This document shows positions 7,516 to 13,870 of a DNA stretch of 30,142 bases, one piece after another. The notes under the pieces are model-generated. The model was not told where the DNA came from and searched no databases. It saw nothing but the letters and a program-made list of their open reading frames with translations. The translations under genes and the position numbers were made by a program. The number at the start of each line of letters is the position of its first letter. The stretch's first letter is position 1. Source of the DNA: JAAFIP01 sp043747295 (lineage in GTDB: Bacteria > Pseudomonadota > Gammaproteobacteria > Burkholderiales > Burkholderiaceae_C); contig JAYTPK010000173.1 in assembly GCA_043747295.1 (NCBI GenBank), positions 1-30,142 of the forward strand, read 5' to 3'.

Positions 7516-8148
7516 TTATTGCATTAATCCGTTTTTAAGCGCGTAATAAGTTAAATCGCTGTTAGATGCCAAATTCATCTTCTCCATCACCCTGCTGCGG
7601 TATGTGCTAACAGTCTTCACACTCAGTGACATAGCTATCGCCATATGGCCAATCGCCTCGCCTTTGGCCAGACGCAAAAATACTTGCAGCTCTCTATCAG
7701 ATAGGTTCTCATGCGCAGCTTTGTCATTACCTTGGTTCAAACCATCGGCCAACAATTCAGCTACGGCAGGAGTAATGTATTTACGGCCTCTGGCCACAGT
7801 TCGGATAGCAGAAACAATGTCCTGCGGATCGCAGTCTTTGTTCAGGTAACCATTCGCACCCTGACGCAGCAAAGTGGTGGCATAGTGCAACTCGGCAAAT
7901 CCACTCAGAATCAATACTGGCAGTTCCGCATTGCGCGCCCTGATAGCGATCAGTGCGTCCACGCCGCTTTGGTCGGGCATAGCAATGTCCATCACCATCA
8001 CATCAACACCGCCGTTGCGCACGATGTCCAATGCTTGGCGACCGTTAGAGGCTTCGGCTACTACCGATATGTCTATCTGATCTTCCAAAAACTGCTTGAG
8101 TCCAGCACGTACCATGGGATGGTCATCAATTATTGCAACTCGGATCAT
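7516..8148 (-). CDS. NarL/FixJ-family response regulator
   Basis: DNA-binding regulator of 210 residues. The receiver domain has Asp8/Asp9 and the phosphoacceptor Asp54 in MVMDIAMPD. The C-terminal LuxR-type helix-turn-helix is at about 146-207 (LSDRELQVFLRLAKG, then LSVKTVSTYRSRVMEKM). I chose the ATG at 8148 because GGGAGG lies eight bases upstream on the coding strand; a start at 8181 would place that ribosome-binding site inside the gene. It is divergent from the CHASE3 kinase, with a 62-bp gap holding both promoters. That arrangement is typical of a cognate pair that may control itself and neighbouring stress genes. The signal is unknown. Confidence 0.9.
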   Translation of the reverse strand: MIRVAIIDDHPMVRAGLKQFLEDQIDISVVAEASNGRQALDIVRNGGVDVMVMDIAMPDQSGVDALIAIRARNAELPVLILSGFAELHYATTLLRQGANGYLNKDCDPQDIVSAIRTVARGRKYITPAVAELLADGLNQGNDKAAHENLSDRELQVFLRLAKGEAIGHMAIAMSLSVKTVSTYRSRVMEKMNLASNSDLTYYALKNGLMQ

Positions 8149-8210
8149 GTCAACACCCTCCCGACATACTTCAATGGTCATGATCCCACAATTTTTATAA
8201 AAGGCAAGCT

Positions 8211-9566
8211 ATGATTTTCCCAGCAGTTCTTAAGGGCAATTATGTCGTTTTGCCTTTGGCGTGTTGCGCCGCTGTAGCCATGCTAGTTATCAGCGAAGTT
8301 TCATATTGGTATTCGTCGCGGACCACACGGGAGTCGCTGGCAGTGGTCGATACACAAAAACTCGTCAGCGAAATGCACGCCCAGCTACTGGATGCAGAAA
8401 CTGGGCAACGCGGCTACCTGTTAACTGGAAGCAAACATTTCCTTGTGCCATATAACGAATCAGCCAGCAAAATTGAGCAGCATTTTTTACAACTTAATGC
8501 ACGCTACGAAAATCGCCCCGATTGCAAAGATTTACTGCTGCAACTAAAGACCGCTACCGACGAAAAATTCAAGTTCATGGCCACCACATTGGCAATATAT
8601 GAACAAAGCAAATCCAAGGCTAGCTTAGACATGGTTTTAATTGACGGTAGCCGCACAAAGATGCAGGAAATACGCCGCATAAGTGATGCTTTGATCATGA
8701 ATGAAGAAATCAATCTGACTAATAGCCAAGGAAAAATGCACGAGTATTTAGCTATGAGCCGATTTTCGGTGGCGTTGCTCACCTTGATAGCTTTCATAGC
8801 TTTGTATTTCTATTTGCGCCGTGCATACCAACTGAAAAGTCTTCAAGTAAAGCTAAAAAACGAGTTGACACTGGAGCGTGATACTTTAGAAGCTGCAGTT
8901 CTAAACCGCACCAAAGAGCTCACACTGCTTGCGCGCTATTTGCAGACCAACAGAGAAGACGAACGAAACCGTCTTGCGCGCAATTTGCACGACGACTTGG
9001 GTGCGCTACTGACATCTGCCAAATTGGACGCAGCGCGGATCACATCGCGCGTAGGCGGCACGTTACCTGAGGTCAATGAACTGCTGGGCCACTTGGTGGG
9101 TAATCTCAACGGCAGCATTGCCCTTGGCCGAAAAATTATTGAAGACTTACGCCCTTCGGCACTAAGCAATCTAGGCTTAGTGCCCACTCTGGAAATTTTA
9201 GCGCGCGAGTTTGCACAAAATTCGCATCTGCCTATACATACTGCCTTTACAGCGGTCAATCTTTCAGCCGACTCCGAGCTCATGATCTACCGTTTAATGC
9301 AAGAGGCATGCACGAATATCATGAAATATGCCAAGGCCAGCCAAGTATGGATGTCATTAGGCTTGCAAGATCGCATGGTGGTGGCATCAGTGCGTGATGA
9401 TGGTATTGGTTTTGATACTAGCCGCAAGTTGGGCACGTCCTACGGATTACTGGGCATGCGCTTCAGGGTAGAAGCTGCCAGCGGAACACTACACATTGCG
9501 TCTACTTTGGGCGCTGGCACATTGATCCGGGCTACGCTATCACCCGACAAGGCACCCCCAGTGTAG
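8211..9566 (+). CDS. CHASE3-domain sensor histidine kinase (NarX/DegS-type)
   Basis: Membrane sensor of 451 residues. The first membrane segment is at about 12-28, followed by a periplasmic CHASE3-like domain (DAETGQRGYLLTG at 61-73 is the family hallmark) and a second membrane segment at 184-202. A coiled linker leads to the HisKA_3 phosphorylation helix with His260 in RNLHDDLG. The ATPase domain has the N-box Asn369 (QEACTNIMKYAKA) and DDGIGFD at 396-402. This kinase class normally phosphorylates NarL-type regulators, matching the divergent gene on the left. A weak AAGG precedes the ATG. The small envelope/stress genes downstream are on the same strand and are the obvious candidate targets. 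Confidence 0.92.
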   Translation: MIFPAVLKGNYVVLPLACCAAVAMLVISEVSYWYSSRTTRESLAVVDTQKLVSEMHAQLLDAETGQRGYLLTGSKHFLVPYNESASKIEQHFLQLNARYENRPDCKDLLLQLKTATDEKFKFMATTLAIYEQSKSKASLDMVLIDGSRTKMQEIRRISDALIMNEEINLTNSQGKMHEYLAMSRFSVALLTLIAFIALYFYLRRAYQLKSLQVKLKNELTLERDTLEAAVLNRTKELTLLARYLQTNREDERNRLARNLHDDLGALLTSAKLDAARITSRVGGTLPEVNELLGHLVGNLNGSIALGRKIIEDLRPSALSNLGLVPTLEILAREFAQNSHLPIHTAFTAVNLSADSELMIYRLMQEACTNIMKYAKASQVWMSLGLQDRMVVASVRDDGIGFDTSRKLGTSYGLLGMRFRVEAASGTLHIASTLGAGTLIRATLSPDKAPPV

Positions 9567-9585
9567 GCCTGCGACTACATTGAGA

Positions 9586-9617
9586 ATTGGCTCTTTCTGG
9601 CAAACTAGCAAGCCAAT
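9586..9617. promoter_or_regulatory. Inverted repeat between the kinase and DUF1328 gene
   Basis: ATTGGCT (9586-9592) and AGCCAAT (9611-9617) are perfect inverted copies separated by 18 bases. The element lies 20 bp after the kinase stop and 80 bp before the DUF1328 gene. With no T-run after it, an operator or mRNA hairpin is more likely than a classical terminator. Confidence 0.3.
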
Positions 9618-9697
9618 ATCCGATAGCGATTATTTATAGAACTTGCATACTGAGTATGGCCTTTATGGCTGCTACATATTCAACTCAAGGAGGTTTT

Positions 9698-9862
9698 ATG
9701 CTTTACTACACTGTCGTATTTTTTGTAATTGCACTCATCGCAGCCGCATTTGGTTTTGGCGGAATCGCTGCCAGTGCTGTAGGCGTTGCACAGATCATAT
9801 TTTTTACATTTGCACTTCTAACAGTTGCAAGTTTCTTATTCGGCTTAATTAAGAAAAATTGA
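9698..9862 (+). CDS. DUF1328 family small membrane protein
   Basis: A 54-residue, almost entirely hydrophobic protein (MLYYTVVFFVIALIAAAFGF and a second span to SFLFGLIKK) that matches the DUF1328/YtjA family of two-span membrane peptides. A strong AAGGAGG lies seven bases before the ATG at 9698, so the longer in-frame opening from 9587 is not the real start. The function is not established; these genes often sit among osmotic or general stress genes, as here. The charged end of the protein (KKN) should face the cytoplasm. Confidence 0.85.
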   Translation: MLYYTVVFFVIALIAAAFGFGGIAASAVGVAQIIFFTFALLTVASFLFGLIKKN

Positions 9863-9894
9863 GCTTTTCAAAATTTAAATTTTTTAGGACTACC

Positions 9895-10164
9895 ATGAAC
9901 CCCACCTCTCTAGCCAACCAAGCCAACTCCATGCTCGACCAAGCCTCGCACGCAATGCATGAGGCTGGCGAAATCACACAGCGCGGCACACAGGCCGTGC
10001 GCGAAGGCGCGCAGGAGTTACGCGAGAAAGCAAAAACACTAAGTGACACCGCAGTGTGCTACATACAAGAAGAGCCCGTCAAATCAGTGCTGATGGCTGC
10101 GGCGACAGGTGCTGCACTAATGGCACTGCTTAGCTTGGTAGGCCGTGGCGTAAACAGGCACTAG
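9895..10164 (+). CDS. DUF883/YqjD-ElaB-like membrane-anchored protein
   Basis: About 89 residues: an amphipathic, Gln/Glu/Ala-rich helical N-terminal part (QAVREGAQELREKAKTLSD) and one C-terminal membrane segment (MAAATGAALMALLSLVGRG). This is the layout of YqjD/ElaB proteins, which are C-tail-anchored inner-membrane proteins; some of them bind ribosomes in stationary phase. I chose the ATG at 9895, preceded by TTTAGGAC, over an upstream TTG at 9859 that would overlap the previous stop. The next gene is YqjE-like, as in the E. coli yqjCDEK order, which supports the call. Confidence 0.8.
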   Translation: MNPTSLANQANSMLDQASHAMHEAGEITQRGTQAVREGAQELREKAKTLSDTAVCYIQEEPVKSVLMAAATGAALMALLSLVGRGVNRH

Positions 10165-10216
10165 CCTGCTGTAGCAATGACCCAGGGCAATACACTAATT
10201 TGTCGAGTCTGACACC

Positions 10217-10618
10217 ATGCAAAATATTGTTCACCTTATCAGTTCGCAGCCGCAGCTACTGCTAAATCACGCGCAGGCTTACGGTGATTTGGTTAGCCAA
10301 GAATTTGCGCAGGCATCACTGGCATGGAAGCGGCGTCTGATCTATAGCTGTGTAGCATTACTTTTAGCCAGCATAGCAACCACCTTGCTGGGCGCTGCGC
10401 TGATGCTGTGGGCTATTACGCCTGCGAGTCAAATTCATAGCGCGTGGCTCTTGTGGGCTGTGCCGTTGATACCGTTTAGCGCGGCACTATGGTGCGCCAA
10501 ACTGGCGCGCAGTTATTCAAGCAAAGGAGCATTCAAAAACTTTCGCAGCCAAATCAGTGCTGATATAGCCATGTTTAGCCAATCAGGTCAATTAGGCCAA
10601 TCAGGTAATGCAACATGA
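10217..10618 (+). CDS. YqjE-like membrane protein (phage-holin superfamily fold)
   Basis: A 133-residue protein with two membrane segments, about 42-67 (LIYSCVALLLASIATTLLGAALM in part) and 76-97 (SAWLLWAVPLIPFSAALWC), and hydrophilic ends. This matches the YqjE / Phage_holin_3_6 family. Despite the family name these are chromosomal envelope proteins, and nothing here suggests a prophage. Its last codons overlap the next gene by ATGA, indicating translational coupling. The tail contains a small internal repeat (SGQLGQSG). Confidence 0.78.
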   Translation: MQNIVHLISSQPQLLLNHAQAYGDLVSQEFAQASLAWKRRLIYSCVALLLASIATTLLGAALMLWAITPASQIHSAWLLWAVPLIPFSAALWCAKLARSYSSKGAFKNFRSQISADIAMFSQSGQLGQSGNAT

Positions 10619-11064
10619 TGGAAGCTGCTAGCCTGCAGTTGGAACGGTCACGCGCTATGCTAAGAGCAAGTTTGCAGACCCACCTTAACAGCCAAGACAG
10701 CAGCAAAAAGTCCAGCCATAAATCTGGAAAGAACGACACCGCATTAATATTCCAGTGGTTTGACCATTTGCCTGGTGCAAAAATTTGGATACCAGCTGCA
10801 CAGTATTGGTGGTCTAAACACCCTTTGCATACAGCTGCCAGCCAAATCACCAAAGCCAGTGCAGCCGCCATTGGGCCAGTAGCACAACGCCATCCGGTGC
10901 AATTAGTGTTCTTGGCGGCGCTAGCAGGCGCTGGGCTAGTGTGGTGCAGGCCTTGGCGCTGGATAGCCAAGCCTGCACTGTTCGCCACAATTGCGGGCCA
11001 GCTGACCTCTGCCATCATTGCGCAGTTATCTGACACAAAATCAGACCTTACAAACAAACCATGA
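10615..11064 (+). CDS. Uncharacterised protein coupled to the YqjE-like gene
   Basis: A 149-residue protein that begins inside the stop of the YqjE-like gene (ATGA overlap), so it is probably translated from the same message. The N-terminus (LQLERSRAMLRASL) looks like a short amphipathic helix, as in YqjK-type proteins. A Ser/Lys-rich linker follows (SSKKSSHKSGK), then a Trp-rich stretch (WIPAAQYWWSKHP) and a weakly hydrophobic region (LVFLAALAGAGLVW) that may be a membrane segment. I do not recognise a named domain. By position it belongs to the DUF883-YqjE envelope-stress group. Confidence 0.7.
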   Translation: MMEAASLQLERSRAMLRASLQTHLNSQDSSKKSSHKSGKNDTALIFQWFDHLPGAKIWIPAAQYWWSKHPLHTAASQITKASAAAIGPVAQRHPVQLVFLAALAGAGLVWCRPWRWIAKPALFATIAGQLTSAIIAQLSDTKSDLTNKP

Positions 11065-11072
11065 GACCAATT

Positions 11073-11297
11073 TTTTTAAGGTGGCCCAGTTGGTCAAATC
11101 GTATGTGGCGTACGCAAAAAGCCAAGCAGTGCCCACATCGAGGCCACCTTGAACACTGATTTGCAGGTTTGGTAGGGAATAACTACAAAAAGCATCAGGC
11201 CCAACGCGTAAACAAGATAAAACACACCCGCTACAGCCCAACGGGGTTGTTCAGCCATTAAATGTCCTATCTCTTGCTGGTACAGCCCTGGTTCAGC
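11073..11297 (-). pseudogene. DUF2177 membrane protein remnant with frameshift
   Basis: Two minus-strand frames together spell the middle of a DUF2177 protein. From about 11297 one frame reads GLYQQEIGHLMAEQPRW then AVAGVFYLVYALGLMLFVVI. It shifts near 11165 into the frame that reads VGTAWLFAYATYDLTNWATL. AYATYDLTN and the EIGHLMAEQP segment are family hallmarks. The normal N-terminal membrane segment is missing (an in-frame TAA lies upstream of the recognisable part). The C-terminus breaks off after ATLK at the end of the adjacent gene. It cannot make a functional protein. Confidence 0.75.
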
Positions 11298-11434
11298 ACA
11301 AGATACGGCGTTGTCTTACAAGACCATGCGTTGCTGGCTTATATATCAGAGCCAGTTAAAAAAATATAGTTACACCATTGCAAGCAATTACCCCTTACAG
11401 GTTTTTGGCTGCTATTACAAACGTAGAGCTTTGC

Positions 11435-11590
11435 ATGACTCAAAAATCTTTCGATACCTTAAAACCTGCTGGTGTACATGAGCCTTTAAAGACAAGCCGT
11501 ATTACTCAACAGGCTGACCAGTATCGCGCAGCTCTGCTGACGAACCTATGCACTGGCTTGCTAAGTGTCGCTAACCTGGGCTTTAGATAG
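11435..11590 (+). CDS. Short open frame of uncertain reality
   Basis: An ATG at 11435 opens a frame of 51 residues (MTQKSFDTLKPAGVHEPLK then a weak amphipathic helix) ending in TAG at 11588-11590; a TTG at 11378 could extend it. TATAGT at 11365-11370 could serve as a -10 element. There is no clear ribosome-binding site and I recognise no family. It is the only candidate gene between the DUF2177 relic and the BON lipoprotein. Confidence 0.25.
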   Translation: MTQKSFDTLKPAGVHEPLKTSRITQQADQYRAALLTNLCTGLLSVANLGFR

Positions 11591-11602
11591 CCTGAACCCT
11601 AC

Positions 11603-11624
11603 GGTGATGGGGGTCATCATCACC
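11603..11624. promoter_or_regulatory. Inverted repeat upstream of the BON lipoprotein
   Basis: GGTGATG (11603-11609) and CATCACC (11618-11624) are perfect inverted copies with an 8-base spacer, 37 bases before the start codon. No T-run follows, so an operator or leader hairpin is more likely than a terminator. Confidence 0.35.
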
Positions 11625-11661
11625 AAACGCCATTAAAACTGGATGAAATCAAGGAAAAAAG

Positions 11662-11979
11662 ATGATGATATTACGTAACTTTTTTGTAGCCACTCTTACA
11701 GTGTTTGCAGTGCTCACATCCACAGGATGTGCAGTAACTCGCGGACAGGAAACTGTAGGAGCCTATGTAGATGACACTGCGATTACAGCCTCAGTCAAAT
11801 CAAGGTTTGTTGGCAACAAGGACGTCGATGCCGCCAGCATCAGTGTCGAAACGCTTAACGGCGTTGTACAACTGTCGGGGTTTGCAAAAAACACCTTGGA
11901 GAGATCCACAGCAGCCACTGTTGCCTACACCGTCAATGGCGTGAAGGCTGTGAAAAATGATATTGCGGTACGTCCGTAA
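11662..11979 (+). CDS. BON-domain lipoprotein
   Basis: A 105-residue exported protein. The N-terminal signal ends in a lipobox, LTSTGCAV, with the acylated Cys at about residue 24. The rest is a single BON domain (DDTAITASVKSRFVGNKDV, VETLNGVVQLSGFAKN, GVKAVKNDI), related to OsmY and the DolP/YraP lipoproteins. BON domains are thought to bind phospholipid membranes and support envelope integrity. AAGGAAAAAAG precedes the start; the second ATG, one codon later, is an equal candidate. It lies just before csbD, another stress-induced small gene. Confidence 0.9.
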   Translation: MMILRNFFVATLTVFAVLTSTGCAVTRGQETVGAYVDDTAITASVKSRFVGNKDVDAASISVETLNGVVQLSGFAKNTLERSTAATVAYTVNGVKAVKNDIAVRP

Positions 11980-12037
11980 GCGCAGGTTTTCTGCAATCCT
12001 GCATGAAAACCATTTACCTTAACTTAAAGGAAACACT

Positions 12038-12307
12038 ATGAACTGGGAACAAATTCAAGGCAATTGGAAGCAAGCTACTGGTAAAGCCAAAGAACAATGG
12101 GGCAAGTTAACTGACGATGACTTTGATGTTATTGCGGGTCGGCGCGATCAACTGGCTGGAAAAGTACAGGAACGTTATGGCATTGCAAAAGAAGAGGCTG
12201 AAAAGCAAATTGCTTCTTGGGAAAAATCAGCCACTGACTCATGGTTTAGCAAAGACAAGCCCGTGGCTGCCTTAGAAGCCAAACCAGCAAACAAAGCCGC
12301 TAAATAA
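12038..12307 (+). CDS. CsbD family stress-response protein
   Basis: An 89-residue hydrophilic protein beginning MNWEQIQGNWKQATGKAKEQ, the family signature, followed by WGKLTDDDFDVIAGRRDQLAGK. CsbD-like proteins are abundant, disordered or helical cytoplasmic proteins induced by general stress; their molecular role is not known. A good ribosome-binding site (AAAGGAAAC) precedes the ATG. The C-terminal third (SWFSKDKPVAALEAKPANKAA) is an Ala/Lys tail beyond the core domain. A strong terminator follows directly. Confidence 0.92.
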   Translation: MNWEQIQGNWKQATGKAKEQWGKLTDDDFDVIAGRRDQLAGKVQERYGIAKEEAEKQIASWEKSATDSWFSKDKPVAALEAKPANKAAK

Positions 12308-12328
12308 ACTTTCTGCTGAGTAACATTG

Positions 12329-12360
12329 AGCGGTAGCTAACACAGCTACCGCTTTTTTTA
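12329..12360 (+). terminator. Intrinsic terminator after csbD-like gene
   Basis: A perfect 10-bp stem, AGCGGTAGCT (12329-12338) and AGCTACCGCT (12344-12353), closes a five-base loop and is followed by a run of T. It ends the BON/CsbD transcription unit. Confidence 0.93.
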
Positions 12361-12508
12361 TTGTGCAAGCACAATGGGTAGCATGCTAAGAGCCCTGCAC
12401 CTATCACTAGACATAAATGAGCTTTCAACGCTAAGGCAAGGCATCAACCTACATGTTTTTGCGCCCTTGCACTACGCCGGGCAGCATGCGTCAACCCTAC
12501 ACTAGAAA

Positions 12509-12524
12509 TACTCAATGTTGAGTA
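12509..12524. promoter_or_regulatory. Palindromic site upstream of the copper-storage protein
   Basis: TACTCAA-TG-TTGAGTA is a perfect 7-2-7 inverted repeat ending 18 bases before the start codon. Its position suits an operator for a dimeric repressor or a leader hairpin close to the ribosome-binding site AGGAG at 12532-12536. It does not resemble the CueR operator I know. Confidence 0.45.
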
Positions 12525-12542
12525 ACCCACCAGGAGAAATAT

Positions 12543-12881
12543 ATGCTTAAACAATCTGAACTAGACTGCATCACGGCAGCCAATGCCTGCGCTGCTGCTT
12601 GTCGTCAATGCGCTACTGCTTGCATCAGCGAAGATAATCCAAAAATGATGGCACGTTGCATTGCGCTGGATTTGGAATGTGCTGATATTTGCAGTGCTAC
12701 CGCTGCATCGCTGGCACGCAGCGGTGAACACGCCCAAGCTCTAAGCTTGTTGTGCGCACAAGCCTGCGAAACCTGCAGCGCAGAGTGCGGTAAGCACTCC
12801 ATGAGCCATTGCAAACATTGCGCTGAGGCCTGCAAGCGCTGCGCAGACCTGTGCCGCACCTTGCTGAAAAGTGCGGCATAA
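12543..12881 (+). CDS. Cys-rich four-helix-bundle copper-storage-type protein (DUF326)
   Basis: A 112-residue protein with 17 cysteines placed mostly as CxxC and CxxxC along predicted helices (Cys 9, 16, 20, 23, 27, 39, 46, 50, 71, 75, 78, 82, 90, 93, 97, 100, 104). This is the pattern of Csp proteins, in which thiolates lining a four-helix bundle bind many Cu(I) ions. No signal peptide is present, so it should be cytosolic like Csp3, storing or buffering copper. The His-rich patch GKHSMSHCKHC at 83-93 could be an entry site. CCAGGAGAAAT gives a good ribosome-binding site. No copper exporter or CueR-type regulator is adjacent. Confidence 0.9.
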   Translation: MLKQSELDCITAANACAAACRQCATACISEDNPKMMARCIALDLECADICSATAASLARSGEHAQALSLLCAQACETCSAECGKHSMSHCKHCAEACKRCADLCRTLLKSAA

Positions 12882-12966
12882 CACACGCTACCCACAGGCG
12901 TTTAGGTACAGGCTGTCACACTCACACAATCTTGCATGCATGGTGTAATAGTAGCTGCCATGCTGC

Positions 12967-13008
12967 AAGCTAGTGTTTGAAGCTAATGTTTCATGCTGGT
13001 AGTGTTTG
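12967..13008. repeat. Short degenerate tandem repeat (13-bp unit)
   Basis: AAGCTAGTGTTTG (12967-12979) and AAGCTAATGTTTC (12980-12992) are adjacent and agree at 11 of 13 positions; a third, looser unit (ATGCTGGTAGTGTTTG) follows. It lies between the convergent copper-protein and acyltransferase genes. No function is apparent. Confidence 0.5.
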
Positions 13009-13028
13009 CCACAGCGTTTGAGATACCA

Positions 13029-13796
13029 TTAAGTAACCAGCATTTGCACGGCACGCTGTAAGTCTGCGGCCCATGCGCGTCGGTCGCGGCCATCAGCCTG
13101 TTGTACTGCTGCAAACTGCACTGTGGCAACCACAGGCTCTGAGGTCAGAAAGCGCCACACCGAGCTGACCAAATCATCATCCCCAATATAGGCTGGCGCT
13201 AGGCTTAGCAGCCCCGTTTTTTCATCTAGATAACGCAATGCCACAGCCTGTACAGGCGCGTGCACCGAGATAGCGGCTTGAATTAAATTGCCATGAAATG
13301 GCAGCACTACCGACCCATCGCTGGTGGTGCCCTCAGGGAACACGGCAATCATTTGCGCTACGTGACCTGGCGAGGCGGGCTTGAGCGCATCGGCAATGTG
13401 GTGCACCACACGCATGGCATCGCGGCGCGAGGCTCGCTCAATGTACAGCGTGCCAGCGTTGGTAGCCAGCCAGCCAATCAGCGGCCATGATTTGACCTCA
13501 GACTTTGATACAAAGCACACCGGCTGCGCTGCCAACATCACCAAAATATCTAACCATGAGATATGGTTAGCCACCACCAGCAAAGGGCCTTGGGCCTGAG
13601 GCGTACCTGATGTACGCAACTGCACCTGGATGATGCGCAAAAAATCTTGCGCCCATTGCTGCACATGCGCCGCGCGCTGGGGCTGCGTAGCGCTGCCAAA
13701 GTGCCGCCGAATCGTCCACATGCCACCCAGCATATGGACCGTGCTGCGCAATGCTTTGGCTAAGGCTGCGCAGGTGCGCAGTGCTTTATGGAGCAT
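13029..13796 (-). CDS. 1-acyl-sn-glycerol-3-phosphate acyltransferase (PlsC type)
   Basis: Membrane-associated lysophospholipid acyltransferase, expected to make phosphatidic acid or transfer an acyl chain to a related lipid. The catalytic NHISWLD motif (His78, Asp83) and the substrate-binding FPEGTTSDG block (153-161) are both intact, and 255 residues is normal for the family. ATAGGTAAAT before the ATG is a plausible ribosome-binding site. It lies downstream of the pyrimidine operon but is separated by copy 3 of the 44-bp repeat, so it may be transcribed separately. The last 25 or so codons are echoed by a remnant at 5541-5641. Another acyl acceptor, such as ornithine lipid precursors, cannot be ruled out. 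Confidence 0.88.
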   Translation of the reverse strand: MLHKALRTCAALAKALRSTVHMLGGMWTIRRHFGSATQPQRAAHVQQWAQDFLRIIQVQLRTSGTPQAQGPLLVVANHISWLDILVMLAAQPVCFVSKSEVKSWPLIGWLATNAGTLYIERASRRDAMRVVHHIADALKPASPGHVAQMIAVFPEGTTSDGSVVLPFHGNLIQAAISVHAPVQAVALRYLDEKTGLLSLAPAYIGDDDLVSSVWRFLTSEPVVATVQFAAVQQADGRDRRAWAADLQRAVQMLVT

Positions 13797-13818
13797 ATTT
13801 ACCTATCAAAACCTGTTG

Positions 13819-13862
13819 TAGTCCAAGTATTTATTGCTCAAGCAGCTATGAAATTAATAGTA
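13819..13862 (+). repeat. 44-bp interspersed repeat, copy 3
   Basis: Begins TAGTCCAAGTATTTATTGC and ends GAAATTAATAGTA, eight bases before the pyrC' stop codon. It separates pyrC' from the acyltransferase gene on the same strand, where a terminator or RNA-processing site would be expected. Confidence 0.85.
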
Positions 13863-13870
13863 ATCATTAT

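Noticed and set aside
9587..9697. Longer N-terminus for the DUF1328 protein
   Set aside because: A strong AAGGAGG sits inside this stretch, directly before the ATG at 9698, and the extra residues do not belong to the family.
10217..10618. Phage holin, hence possible prophage
   Set aside because: The holin superfamily name covers chromosomal YqjE proteins; no lysin, capsid, integrase or attachment site is present.
11041..11241. 66-residue minus-strand open frame as an intact small gene
   Set aside because: Only its middle matches DUF2177 and the upstream half of the family is in another frame, so it is part of a pseudogene.
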